Source of the DNA: Leptodactylus fallax
Taxonomy: Eukaryota; Chordata; Amphibia; Anura; Leptodactylidae
Direction of reading: 5' to 3'
Length of the DNA: 64,000 nt
Assembly: GCA_947044405.1 (NCBI GenBank)
Contig: CAMRHE010000011.1
Span: 3,774,501 to 3,838,500 of the forward strand
Part shown: piece by piece, positions 35,367 through 46,399 of the stretch
Position numbering within the stretch: position 1 is the first letter of the stretch
Layout of the letters: every line of letters begins with the position of its first letter
Notes under the pieces: generated by a model
Databases searched by the model: none
Told to the model about the DNA's origin: nothing
The model's input: only the letters and a program-made list of their open reading frames with translations
Translations under genes and position numbers: made by a program

Positions 35367-36258
35367 TAAATCTTTTTTGCAGGATTCAGCTAGGCCCTTT
35401 ATTCTTGCAGGGTGCTGCTGCTGTTGGGGTACACGTATTAAGGTGCTGGGCAGCCCACCTGACCTAAAAGTGTGGGGCGTGCACCTCACAATATAATGTG
35501 ACAGTGCCACGTATGTTTTATTTTTGTGCATTTGAAGTGCTGGTATCCCCCCCCCCTCATGAATTGTAGTTGTGTGAGTGGATGTTTTATTAGCATTTTT
35601 GCATTTTCCATCATATCTTGCAATCAGGGTCTGCCTGCGTCCGGCACAGCTGTGTGGCCTTTTTCTGTGATATTTTTTGTAAATTATGTCCTTTTTAGTA
35701 ATATGTTTTTTGATGACCTGAAAAAACTTTTTTAATTAGGAAACACATGGGGCATTATTAATAAGGGTAGTATTTAAAGGGGATACACAGGGATATTATT
35801 AATTTAAAGATGGAGAATTAAAGAGGAGTATGATCATTATGGGGGGGTTATATCATATACTTTATAATTTGGGGTAGCAGCAGGATGGAGACTTTATGAA
35901 GGTGAGGACATGATCACAGGGATGCTTTATGTAGTAGCTGGTTGGCAACAGCTGGAGCATTTTAAATGAAATGCCAAAGATGTCTGTGCTGCAAACTTTA
36001 CAGAGACAGGTCACAGCTGGTAGAAGTGATCATGGCGGTCTAAATGGAACAGACGGGAAATGTGAATGAATAGTCAGATACGTCCCCTGTAAGTAACTAA
36101 ATGTTACTGAATTGTATTTATCTAAATGGTCTTCAGAGCCCTGTGCAGAGCTGGTATCTATCACTATGCAGTCGCAGTATAGTGATATCGGTATACCTGA
36201 GTTGGCAGCCCACTTGGATGTGGTTGCCTCCCCCCCCCCCCCGTACTGAACCCCTAGC

Positions 36259-37497
36259 ATCTGGTGGAAAGCATAGCTCAACTAAAATTCAGTGATACTG
36301 TATTAGGTATACATTTGATATGGACACCAACAGGCTCATGTGCCCTAGTCATAATGAACATTTATTCAAAAGATTTTACATTTTTTATTACATAGCTTAT
36401 TTTACTCAGAGAGGGAGCTTCACTTTAAAAATCCAAATATAAAATCCAATACAAGTAACACTAAAGTACTTACTGTAAAATGACACTGCTGTTGCCAGTG
36501 ATTTTAGATTTAAAACATGAAAATTATATTTGGTATATGAAGAGTTAATCAAACACTGATATTTGGATCATTCCTTTTATTTATCTAATACATAGAAAAT
36601 ACCTCGGACTCCCGGCACGTCTGAAATGAAACAACAGATTGTTATAAACTGCTTTCTATACAGCCGCCCTTGTTTGAACTTGCATCAAAGCTCTGTACAT
36701 GTTACTGGGCTTGAAACATTTTAATAGGACACAGTATGTATGACATTGTTGCCTATTTCAGCACAACACTTCAAGGTCGATTCTCATCAAACCCCAAACA
36801 AAAACTAAATGATCTATTATCAGCTGACAGGGCGACAAAGGAAAAATGTTAAGACCTTTTAATGCCGCTGATTATCTGGGGTGTTTTGTAAATTTTGGGG
36901 TGAATGTCAGTCTTTGTAAAGCTTAAACATGTTTAGCTCACTGAAAAATGCATTCCTGCATTAATCCATGGCCTAGCCATTATAGTACCAAGAAATCCAG
37001 ACACTGGCTCACTTATGACCTGAACTTTCACCTCCAGGACTAACTTCTTTATGGAAGCCAGTTAAATCTCCACTGTGAGTAAATAGTTGCCATTTCATGT
37101 GGATACCTTTTTTTGTAAAGGACTCAGGCAGGCCATGACCCAGATTCGCAGCCACAGACCTTTGACAGTTTATGTACCATTTTTGTCTTTTGATCTGAAT
37201 ATTTTAGTCAAAGTGTGCTTACATCACACCTTCTCAAAAATAAAAATCTGTATTTTTTTAAATGGGTGTTGCTTATTTTAAAAGAGTTTTCTAGGATATT
37301 TTTTTTTTTTACCAATAGTACCCTGATACCATCTTACACTACTTTCTAATATACCCCCATTTACAATTTTGTATGGTTCTGGCAATCTCAATATTGGCAA
37401 AGTGACCCTGCCTCTCTGCTTCTGTTAACAGATATTATGCAATATACCTGACACATTATTTATTTGTCCTGTTTAAAACCCCATTGTATGTGTCATC
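36259..37497. other. Single-copy-looking spacer; candidate conserved block
   Basis: No transposon ends or ORFs. The part at about 36590-37060 has balanced composition and no internal repeats, unlike its surroundings. It could be a conserved non-coding element, for which there is no direct evidence here. Confidence 0.3.
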
Positions 37498-37849
37498 GCT
37501 AAAGACAGGGTCGGACTGGCCCACCAGGGAACCGGTGAATCCACCGGTGGGCCCCGAGCCCCGACTATTAGTCCTCACCTCATGTGGGCCCGATCGGGAT
37601 CCTGACCATCCCGATCGGGCCCCTGACCAGTGGCGTTACGATCGCAGTTACAGGGGGGCGCGACCGCGACCGGACCCGGCAGGGTTCGGGGCCCGCGGCC
37701 AGCTGGAGATGGCCGGGGCCCCGGACCACTATGATAGCGGTCGGGGAAAGCCTGGTTCCCCGACCGCTATACATACTGTTATTGGAAAGGGGCCCTGTCA
37801 TATTGATGGAAGCCCAGGGGAGGTGACTGAAAACAATAAATACATATTC

Positions 37850-38100
37850 TCACCTCTCCTGGGTTCAGCGTCCTCTCCGGCGCTTCTCCGTCATGTGACT
37901 GAGGCCTGTGATTAGGCCCCGGCGGTCACATGGGGCGCAACCGCGTAATGACGTCAGTGCGCCCCCACGTGACCGCTGAGGCCCAATCACAGGCCTCAGC
38001 AGTGTCGTTGGAAAAGGGCCTGAAGACGCTGAAGACGACAGGATGGAGCGAAGATGCCAAGGAAAGGTAAGGCAAGGTGAGTACGAGAGTTTGTTATTTT
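37850..38100. promoter_or_regulatory. CpG-rich symmetric cassette with CRE core
   Basis: The centre TAATGACGTCA is flanked by mirror-image arms: TCACATGGGGCGCAACC against GCGCCCCCACGTGAC, then CTGAGGCCTGTGATTAGG against AGGCCCAATCACAGGCCTCAG. At the outer edges TTCTCACCTCTCC (left, inverted) and AAGGTGAGTACG (right) are consensus-like 5' splice donors pointing outward. TGACGTCA, CACGTG and CCAAT are known promoter elements; activity here is inference. Confidence 0.4.
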
Positions 38101-38204
38101 TAGTCACTTCCCCTGGGCCTCCGATTATTATACTCTGGGGTCTGAGGAGACCCCAGAGTATAATAATAGCACTGAAGCGGAGCGGAGGGGGCTATTGGGC
38201 GCAT

Positions 38205-38395
38205 ATAATACAGGGTGGGGGCCACTGTGGAGCTTATAATACTGTGTGGGGGCCACTGTGGAGCTTATAATACTGGGTGGGGGCCACTGTGGAGCTTATA
38301 ATATTGTGTGGGGGCCACTGTGGAGCTTATAATACTGGGTGGGGGCCACTGTGGGGCTTATAATACTGGGTGGGGGCCACTGTGGAGCTTATACT
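38205..38395. repeat. 31-bp minisatellite, about 6 units
   Basis: The unit is GGGGGCCACTGTGGAGCTTA plus TAATACTGTGT. It follows the TATAATAATAGCAC palindrome, in the same order as at 28558-28640. Confidence 0.9.
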
Positions 38396-38849
38396 CCATA
38401 CAGTGGCTCCTTCATTTTTTTTTTAATTACGCCGGGGCAGGTGAAAAAAACAAAACAAAAAAAACCCCCACAAACTTTCTTTCCTGTCCCCAGTGTCTCC
38501 CAGCATGGTTCAGTCCTGCAGTTCTGTTGTTTTCTTCCAGCTGACGTTCCCTCTGCACGTGACTACCTGTGACGTCACATGACCCCTGAGGCCAATCAGC
38601 GGCCTAAGGGAAGGGACCTGGGACGTCACAGCCAGTGAGGAATTCCGGCAAAAAGAAGACAGCAGAGCTGCAGGACCGGACCGTGCTGGGAGGACACTGG
38701 AGCACCGGAGACAGGTGAGTATGTTTAGCATGTTTTTTTTTTGGGGGGGGGTAGGGGGAGATTCACCTCCCCCCAGACTAATTATAAAAAAGAAAAAAAT
38801 TATACTGGACAATCTCTTTAAAGTGTGGTGCATTAGGGGTGTATATTAA

Positions 38850-39260
38850 AGGGGTTGTCCAGGCATAATTTGTTATGGTTTATCCTCAGGATAGGTCACA
38901 GATACCTGATCTGTAGGGGGCTGACCCTGGACCGATCAGCTGTATGGAGCCACTTCTGATGCCCGTACTTTACACAATACAGGGCCAGAAGCAGAAAGCT
39001 CTGTCCACTGTATATTAGCCGGGCACCTTCACTGTATCTCAGCACTTATTGAAGTCAGTAAGAGCTGAGCTGCAGTGAAGGCGCCGGGCTGCTATACAGC
39101 GGATGGAGCTTTCTGTTTTCGGCCCTGTGTTGTGTACAGAACGGGCATCAGAAGTGGCTCCGAACAGCTGATGGGGCCGTGTGTCAGCCCCCTACCGATC
39201 AGGTATTTATGGCCTATCCTGAGCATAGGCCATAAAAAAGATTAACCCTGGACAACCCCT
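38850..39260. mobile_element. TTAA miniature element
   Basis: TTAA at 38846-38849 and 39261-39264 enclose AGGGGTTGTCCAGGCATAAT and its inverted counterpart CCCTGGACAACCCCT. Inner arms with 'cctgatctgtaggggctgacc' and 'gatcagctgtatggagcc' also pair with the right half. The whole element is a long imperfect hairpin. Confidence 0.85.
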
Positions 39261-39440
39261 TTAATATGCCCCACACAGTTTAATGTCCCCCCACAGGATG
39301 TTAGCCCCCATCACTGCTCCCACACAATATAATGACCCCATCAATATTCCCCATACAGTATGGGGGACCAGTGAAGAGGCCACTATGTGGGGGGACCAGT
39401 GAAGTGACCATAGAAAAATTTGGCCCAGACAACCCCTTAA

Positions 39441-39766
39441 AAGAGGTTGTCCATAAACTGGAGTGAACACTGTCGGCCGCCAGGGAGGTGTAAAAATAAG
39501 AAATTTTTTAAAAAAGCAGACTCACCTGTCCCCAGCACCCCGTGTTCCCCTGCCTGTGTCTGTTCGGTCTCATGGCGGCGCCTCATTTCTGGAAATAATG
39601 TACCTAATTGGTCTTAGCGATCACATGAGGTGCTGGACTTCCAGCAAGGAGTCGCCGGCATGAGACTGAATGGACACTGGCAGCGGACAACGGAGCGCCG
39701 GGGACAGGTGAGTATGCTTTTTAATTTACTGCTTTTTAATTTACTCCAATTCCTTCGACAACCTCT
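39441..39766. mobile_element. TTAA miniature element with donor cassette
   Basis: TTAA at 39437-39440 and 39767-39770 flank AAGAGGTTGTCC / GACAACCTCT. The interior includes ACTCACCTGTCCCCAGC at the left and GGGGACAGGTGAGTATG at the right, an inverted pair of splice-donor-like ends around a GC-rich centre with TAATTGGTC. Confidence 0.75.
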
Positions 39767-40130
39767 TTAAAGGATTTATCCATCTTCCTAATATTGATGG
39801 CCTGTGCTTAGGATAGGCCATCAATATTACATCTACGATGATACAACAGCCAGGACCTCTGCAGATCAGCTTTTCCAGGACAGTGCGGCTACAGGTAAAG
39901 GTAACAATTCTAGGAGCCACGCTGTTCACATGCCATACAAGGTGTAGCTGTAGGTTAAGGTAGTGCAGTGGTGCACATGGTTTAGTGGGTGAGCAGCATG
40001 GCTCCCAGCATGTTATTACCTTTAGCCGCCCTGTCTCGGTACCGCTGATCTGCAGGGGTTCTGATGGTGGGCCCCTAGAAACAATTCCACTGGTGGGCCC
40101 TAGACATCCCAGTCCGACACTGGCTAAAGA

Positions 40131-40585
40131 CATCACTTCCTGTACCTGTCAAAGCTTTAGCTCTAAGTCTTTACAGAACCAACATACTAAACATCAGATA
40201 ACATTTGTAGGGCCATGCACATGACAGATGCTGTAATGTGCAGCCAGAGATAACAGGTACAAAGCATTGATGGAATTGTAGTACATATATGTGACTCACC
40301 TGTGTGGAATACAAGTATGAAGTGATTCAATGTTGCTAGTAATCCATGTATAGTTCTCCAACCACTTAATATTATCCAGTAAGACAAGAACATGTTTGCT
40401 ATCCTGCAGAAATCCAAAGCACCATGTAACCAAAGGTTATTGCTGGTCGCACTCAAATACCATCTTGATGGAAATTCACACTGATCTGAGAATTTAAAAA
40501 ACTTTTATTGATGGAAATTGAGTATCTGTTGACTACAAATTATTTTATGTGAAATAAGAAGTTTATTCCCACTCCCTAGACCACG
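40131..40585. other. Spacer
   Basis: No gene or bounded repeat recognised. Confidence 0.5.
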
Positions 40586-40589
40586 TACT

Positions 40590-40745
40590 GTGTGGAGGCT
40601 GAGGGTATTACACTTTGGGGAGGCTCGGGGCATGATACTGTGTGGAGATTTAGCTAGGTCATTAATTCTGTGTGGAGGGGCCATTATAATGTGAAGGGCT
40701 CCTGGGGGACAATATACTGTGTGAGGGCACTAAGAAGAGCATTAC
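40590..40745. repeat. Degenerate remnant of the 31-bp repeat
   Basis: Phrases such as 'actgtgtggaggctgaggg', 'gggcatgatactgtgtgg' and 'ggggccattataatgtg' match the minisatellite unit with many substitutions, outside any intact transposon. Confidence 0.5.
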
Positions 40746-40765
40746 ACTGTGTGGGAGGAAATAGA

Positions 40766-40805
40766 GAGATAGATAAATAGATAGATAGATAGATAGATAG
40801 ATAGA
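40766..40805. repeat. (GATA)n microsatellite
   Basis: About ten tandem ATAG/GATA units with one or two interruptions at the left. Confidence 0.9.
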
Positions 40806-40815
40806 GGGCCAAATA

Positions 40816-41417
40816 CCATGTTTCTCCAATAAGCCCTATTCAAAAATAAGCCCTAGCTTGATTTTGTAGGGTTTTTGGAGTAGGCTTGAAATATAAGCCT
40901 TACTCCAAAAATAAGCCCTAGTAATAGTCAGCGCCTCCAGTGTTAGGTTATGTCATGTGACGTCACTGATATGACGAAAATGGAGAATAGGCAAACTGTA
41001 GCTCCCAAATATCTTGGACAAGTGCCCTGCTACCTCCCACCATGGCAATGTAAAATCCACTCATCCGCTACAAAGTCCCACTCCAGAGTCCCACCTCCTG
41101 CTTCCAGAGTCCACCTCCTGAACCTGCCTTCTCAATGCCACCTCTGGGGGTCCCAACTCCCAGCTGCTACTATGCTGTGGGCTTGGCTACCTACGTGACC
41201 AGACGTTAAGTGCCACCCCTGCTTGCTGCCACAGACACATCCACTTCACTACAGCACCTCCCACTTAGCCAAAAGGAGAGTGTAATGGAGAGGAGATAGA
41301 GGGCAAGATTCTGATTCGCTCCAGTGGTTAAAAAGACCTACCCCGAAAATAAACCCTAGACCTTTTTTCGGAGAAAAAAAAAAAAACTAATATAGTACTA
41401 TTTTCAGAGAAAGACGG
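40816..41417. mobile_element. TA-flanked miniature element
   Basis: Ends CCATGTTTCTCCAATAAGCC and its inverted relative at the right (GAGAAAGACGG) are next to TA at 40814-40815 and 41418-41419. 'aaaataagccctag' wording is repeated near both ends in opposite orientation. The interior (about 40930-41330) is unrelated filler rich in 'cccacctcc'. Confidence 0.6.
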
Positions 41418-41419
41418 TA

Positions 41420-42730
41420 CTACACTTTTTTGGTATTAATACTATATTGAGATAATAGTTAAATTAAATGCTCATGTAAGAGCATCTTCTAGTTTGCTGT
41501 TGGCACTCTGCTGACCTTTTTAGTAGTACTCTACAGGCAATTATGGGAGACATTTTCCTTTCACTGTTTATGGGGACACTCTGCTTCTGTGGTTTATGAG
41601 GAGTGCCTGCTTGCACAGGATATGGGTGCATTGCCTTAATTGTGTATGACGGCACAACATACATACACACAGGCCTCTTACTCAGACTTTTTATTACAAA
41701 GGGGAAAGGCTCTGATATACTCTCAATGTTCTGATTCATGAGCAGTTATCTGGAGAGTTCAGGAATGGTGGGCTGTGTCAGAATGATTGCTGTTGACTCT
41801 GATTTATTTCTGGCAACATCTGGAGATCAGGACTTTCAGCACCTAAATACACATCATCAGCAAGCATCTAGCCTGCTTCTCTTGTCTGTGCTGTTTATGG
41901 CTTATAATCTGGTTGCTGTAGTCTAGAGTTCATTGACATGCTCTAGTAATAATTCAGTATAAAGGGAGATTCTATGCTTTTTAAGGATCATCCCCCAACT
42001 CGCTTACTTTACCTTCTACCCTAACATAACCCTAACCTCATCCTTCCTGTAGCTACACAAAGCTGGGAGGGGCTATAAGGATAGACATAGAGATGTTGCA
42101 TCAAAGACATGCATTGCAGTACTAGACTGGTGGAGGTCTCTTTCTAGGTCTATATCTTTAGTGGGGTATGCTGCAGGTGCCCACCCTTTAATCCAGCCTT
42201 GCACATACTGTACAGGGCCGGATACTGAACAGTTCCAGACGAGCTACACTATGAATAATTTCATAGGAAACCAACTAACCTACCTTTATGCTGTTGGGAA
42301 GAAAATGGAGTAACGAAAGAAAGCATAGGAGAACATAGAAAGTGTGGGTGTGTTTTTGAACCACAAGACCCTAGTGCTGCAAAGCAACAATGTCCACCAA
42401 TGAGACACTGTGATAACCTTCTTTTTAACCGTATTATTACCTCCGATGCAAAAAATGCATTATTTCATATCCAAAATCCAAGTATTTCATGAATACTTCC
42501 CCTCATTTCTTTTTGCGATGTTTGCTATGTATCCCCAACCCAACATAAAAATTCCAATGAATTTTGATCTTTCCATGTAATAAATATGTACAATCTCCAT
42601 TCTACCAGTTATGGTATTAAATATCTTCATCCAAAACCATTCCCATGCCAGCCTCTTCAATATTAGCTGATTTTATGGTATACCTCCCGTATCTTCTGAC
42701 ATTCCTTAAAACACATCAGTGTTAGCACCT
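41420..42730. other. Spacer
   Basis: No gene, tandem repeat or transposon ends are recognised. Confidence 0.5.
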
Positions 42731-42734
42731 TTTC

Positions 42735-42960
42735 TAAGAAATATAGAAGCATAGCAGATTGGTGGCAGATGGACCCCATGGTCCATCTAGTCTGCTCTTA
42801 TATTATTTACATTTTATCTTAGAATAGACATGTTTATCCTAGGCATCATTAAATTTACTTACAGTAGATTTCCCAACCACACCTGCTGAAAGTTTGTTCT
42901 AAGCTTCAACTACTCGTTCACTGAAATAATATTTTATTACTATAATAAAATAATATTTTT
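42735..42960. repeat. Ancient LINE/SINE-like remnant
   Basis: 'gaccccatggtccatctagtctgctc' followed by 'tcctaggcatcattaaatttacttacagtagatttcccaaccacacctgctg' is wording I associate with a very old dispersed tetrapod repeat (CR1/L2-like). This is recognition by memory only. It is strongly diverged, with no target duplication. Confidence 0.35.
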
Positions 42961-42991
42961 TTACTATAAACAATTCCCTCATGAACCTTAT

Positions 42992-43260
42992 TTATACCCC
43001 ACGTGGCGTAAACGCTGCAGTCTAGCGAATCCCATCCACAAATTGCAGAAAAATACATGCAGTGGAAATGCTGCGATTTCCAAAACCATCGCAGTTTTGG
43101 AAATCGCAGCATGTCAATTCCATATAGGTATAATTGAAGCAGAAAGGTTTCCTCTGCAGACTTTCTGTGAAAAGCGATGCAGGAAAAACCTTGATGCATT
43201 TCTGCTGCAGTTTTTCCAGCAACAGTTTTTCGCTGCAGCCCACTACGTGGGGCCTTAGCC
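42992..43260. mobile_element. TTAA-type miniature element with hairpin
   Basis: The right end GGCCTTAGCC abuts TTAA (43261-43264). CCCCACGTGG at the left pairs with CTACGTGGGG at the right. An internal hairpin (AATGCTGCGATTTCCAAAAC facing its complement, about 43065-43112) is near perfect. It is related to 9341-10027. Confidence 0.65.
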
Positions 43261-43269
43261 TTAAAGAAG

Positions 43270-45165
43270 AACTTGAAATGTTGGTGTTCTTCTGTTAAGC
43301 CTTCTATACAATAAAATGTCAATAGGCCATTACTATTTTTTCTTGTTAATTGGATGATGGTGTCAGACTATGTAGGGACATACCTTATTAATAGGGCAAA
43401 CAACAATTCTCATCTGTCATTGTACTTATACATTAGCTGACCAATCCTCTTGAAGCTTTATTAAAAATGAATAATAACAAAAGGAAATATTTCCATTAAA
43501 ACGATGTTGAATTTTTATCTTTTTCCCCTTTTTCCCTTAGTTTCTTAAAAAAGGAATTATAAACATGGGAGAATAGAGCTAAAAATACCACTTTGCATGA
43601 AATAAGTGAAGGTTATTGTCTGTATGTGACTAACTTTGCAATAAAAGACTTCAGGACAAGATTATTTATTTGAAGGAGACATATTCCCAGATGCCTTCTC
43701 TATTATGATGGAAGACACACCAACCCTTTTCCCTGAAATATTGTAGTAGGATAAGGAGGTGAAAAACTGGCTTTATAGTTACTGCCATACTACCTGTCTT
43801 AGTGCCTTTATCATCGCTAACCTGAAATTCTTTCATAGCCTTTGACAACCTGCACAACTACAGTAGGCATAGACTGTTTTTACAGTCAAGAGCAAGACAT
43901 GGTGGTCATGAATTGTATTAAATTTTAAGCTGTTAAAACAAAGTTAATAAATCATAAATAAATAATAATTAGATGTGAATGAACAAAGGAAATGTACTAT
44001 TTTACAGGAGACATGGAAACAGTTTAGTTTTGATCAAAGTAATTTGCTAGGAAAACTTAGCTGCTGTTCTGAAGAGAGTTTCACAGCTATGTAGAGACAT
44101 CTATTGGCCTAGTAGAATCTGTGCACATTGGCAAGATGCTTTCCTTTTATCATTTTTTTATGTGGATAAGGCAGCCCACCTTCTTAAGCAAGAACAACTT
44201 CCAAATTTATCAAAACTAGGTCATCTAGGTGAAGCAGTCTCTTCTGTGATCTTTTAAACAAGGAAGAGAACAATGAGTATAAAGCCCAGGAAATGGTGCA
44301 AACATTCAAAGGAAAAGTGACACGTGGACAATCAAATGCCTTCAAGAACATGTAATATAAAGATATAAGAATGGTTATTTTTCAGAAGGCAATGATGAGT
44401 TTGAGGCAATGTGTTATTGTCAAGGAATATGTCGTACACGTCTTGCAGGAAACTTTTTACATTTATTTTTCCAATACTTGATAGATTTCACATTACCAAA
44501 ACTAATTGCAGGTCAATGTGCCATTATATTAGATGTTTCCTTTTCTGATTCTACGGAACAGAATGGGAGACATTTATATGATATTAATTTTAATTTTGCC
44601 TTGTATTCCAGTTTTATGATGTACAAGGCATAAGAACTCAAGGTTTTTGCTCAAAAATTTGTGACTGTTTCCTTTTTTTGTACTGCCCTTGTCACTTTCC
44701 TGCAAAGGGGAATGGAAAGGGCATGCAGTAGGCATGGTCACAAATGATGCTGGAAATCTAAACCAGCTGGTGTAGAGTTTAACATTATTTAGTAACACTT
44801 TGTGCTAATAAAAAAAAACACGAAAAATATGAAAAACAGACACATTTCCCCTCCTTTTTTGTTTATATTTTCTCAGACATTAAAATAAAGAAAAAACATG
44901 GAAACATAAAAAAAAGCCTTATTTATCATCAAAAAAGATGGAAAAATTATTTGAATAACGCAGAGAAAAAAAATCTTATAGCCCTCAAAACTGCATGTAT
45001 GAAAAAAAAAAATGTGCCTGGTCCTGACCCAGGGAAAATTGCCGAATGGCATAACAAATACAGCTGAGCAGTTCAATATGGCACACCTCATATTTATTAT
45101 GAATTTACCAGAAGTTTGAAATGAATCATTCTAAAGGGCAAGACAAAGAAGGAGGACAACATGGC
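43270..45165. other. Single-copy-looking spacer
   Basis: No repeats with edges. The part at about 44400-44640 is free of low-complexity sequence and could be conserved non-coding DNA; no direct support. Confidence 0.35.
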
Positions 45166-45169
45166 CTCA

Positions 45170-45560
45170 TGCCAGGTGGACATAATGATTTGCAGGTAGC
45201 CCCGAGCCAATCATGGGACTACAGGGGTGAGGACACTTATGCCTCAGTGGATGAGTCATAGCCACTATAAAACAGCCCAGCCAGTAAATGCTGCCATATT
45301 GTGGTGATACATATAGGACGGAGGACTTCAGACAGAGAATTGACAGTCTGAGATAGTAAAACATAGAACATAGTACATCAGATAGTGGAGCATCGTATTT
45401 CATAGTGAGAAGAGAATCAATATTAAGTTTTGCAATAAATTGAGAGAGATAGATTTTAGAAAGAGATAGTCAGTCAGTGTGTTAGGCAGACACAGGCAGC
45501 AATTGATAAGAGCAGTGCTGCTGTAGCTACAATTCTCTTATATTGAGTCAGTGTCGAAGT
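45170..45560 (+). promoter_or_regulatory. Promoter-like segment, possibly of an old transposon
   Basis: An AGCCAATCATGGGACTAC box (about 45205) precedes ACTATAAAACAG (about 45265) by roughly 55 bp, a CCAAT/TATA arrangement. Downstream 'gcagtgctgctgtagc' and 'agtcagtcagtgtg' phrases look repetitive. I suspect the 5' flank of a hAT or LTR element, but no coding sequence follows. Confidence 0.25.
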
Positions 45561-46018
45561 GACACATTTTTGCATAAAGTGCAATGAAAAACTGACATGT
45601 TTCTGGGTTAAGCTTGCACTTATACAATGTCATTACACTTATATACAGTATATCTGCTAGAAAAAAAACACAGAAATCACTGCAGCTGCTAAGCTCTACT
45701 ACAGTGTGAGTGACATACTGCTATATCATTCAAGATCAGGCTCTACCACTGCACAGATTGAGGCAATGAATCAATAAGCTAGCTGGCATCAGGCTCCTCC
45801 TTCCACCTTCTTTCTCCTTAGACTTCTGTGCGTGAGGCTGAGTATGAGAACAGATTCTATAGAGGTAGGAGTCCGAGTGAAGTTAAGGAGGAGGAAAGCA
45901 GCCTAATAAGCAGAGAATGAAACATATTTCTTTAATAACATATTTTACAAAGCTGTATATATTCATGTATTCAGATGTTTTATAATTAGAGGTATACTTT
46001 TGCAATTCAGTCTGTGAC

Positions 46019-46391
46019 TAGAGATGGGCGAATTCGTTCATCAATGATGTTATAACGCTCGACGTGCCTATGTTACAGCTGAGGCTCAATCACAGGCTTT
46101 AGCTCTGACCCTGGGCGCATGATGTCAGACAAGAATGCCACATGCCACAAGGAGGCAGACACATTTCGGCAGACGCCATGAGGAGGCCCAAAAGTGGTGA
46201 GGGAAAGTGAGTATATATGTTTTTTTTTTTATTTTTGTCACCTCCCCTGGGCCTCCAGCTATTATACTCTGAAGAGACCTCAGAGTGTAATAATTTCCCT
46301 TCTGGTTCTATCTAAACAAGTTGGGACCAAACTAAACAGGGAGTTTCGTCCAAACACAGGATGAAACAAATCTGAGGTTCACCCATCTTTA
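46019..46391. mobile_element. hAT miniature element (TAGAGATGGGCG ends)
   Basis: It starts TAGAGATGGGCGAATTCG and ends GGTTCACCCATCTTTA. The 8-bp duplication TCTGTGAC is perfect (46011-46018, 46392-46399). Inside are the cassette (CTGAGGCTCAATCACAGGC, AAAGTGAGTATA) and a decayed copy of the TATACTCTG palindrome (about 46260-46295). Confidence 0.85.
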
Positions 46392-46399
46392 TCTGTGAC

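Larger units (their letters stand above)
34115..35735 (+). repeat. Internal duplication split by a miniature element
   Basis: Two phrases recur: 'ggccctttattc...gcagggtgctg...acgtattaaggtgctgg' at about 34352-34445 and 35390-35475, and 'catgtatcgtctggtatt(a/g)ggtaagtgtggcct' at about 34137, 34535 and (weaker) 35650. This marks a tandem duplication of about 400 bp, the second unit of which was cut by the 34617-35366 element. Confidence 0.65.
32983..36258. mobile_element. Large non-autonomous hAT element, nested
   Basis: The left end CAATGGCATAGCTAGCGTGG matches the element at 17820. The right section (from about 35740) matches 20090-20520, ending CCCCTAGC. The last bases of the right terminal repeat and a matching 8-bp duplication to TTGGTAAG are not clear. 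It contains a TA-flanked miniature element (34617-35366), a TTAA-type segment from about 33720 and an internal long duplication. There is no transposase. Confidence 0.72.
37628..38433. mobile_element. Nested hAT element, CAGTGGCG family
   Basis: It starts CAGTGGCGTTACGATCGCAG. The first 160 bp are the reverse complement of the right end of 16014-17140. It continues through the cassette (37850-38100), palindrome (38124-38167) and 31-bp array. The right edge is placed at TAATTACGCCGGGGCAG, a decayed TAGTTACGCCACTG. A duplication of CCCCTGAC was not found on the right, so that edge is tentative. Confidence 0.55.
37506..40122. mobile_element. Non-autonomous hAT element (CAGTGTCGGACTGG ends), nested
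   Basis: The left end CAGGGTCGGACTGGCCCACC and right end GGTGGGCCC...CCAGTCCGACACTG are inverted. The 8-bp duplication GCTAAAGA is perfect (37498-37505, 40123-40130). Inside are a CAGTGGCGTTACG-type hAT starting at 37628, TTAA miniature elements (38850-39260, 39441-39766, and a right end near 38817), and several CpG cassettes. It has no coding sequence of its own. Confidence 0.88.

Noticed and set aside
32983..36258. Perfect 8-bp duplication for the large hAT at the right edge
   Set aside because: TTGGTAAG on the left has no convincing copy after CCCCTAGC on the right; the end looks rearranged, so the edge stays tentative.
37484..37915. 143-residue GC-rich open frame
   Set aside because: It runs through the hAT left end and a nested hAT end; GC-rich DNA lacks stops. 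No gene-like features.
42918..43322. 134-residue minus-strand open frame
   Set aside because: It reads through the hairpin miniature element at 42992-43260, where palindromic sequence leaves several frames open.
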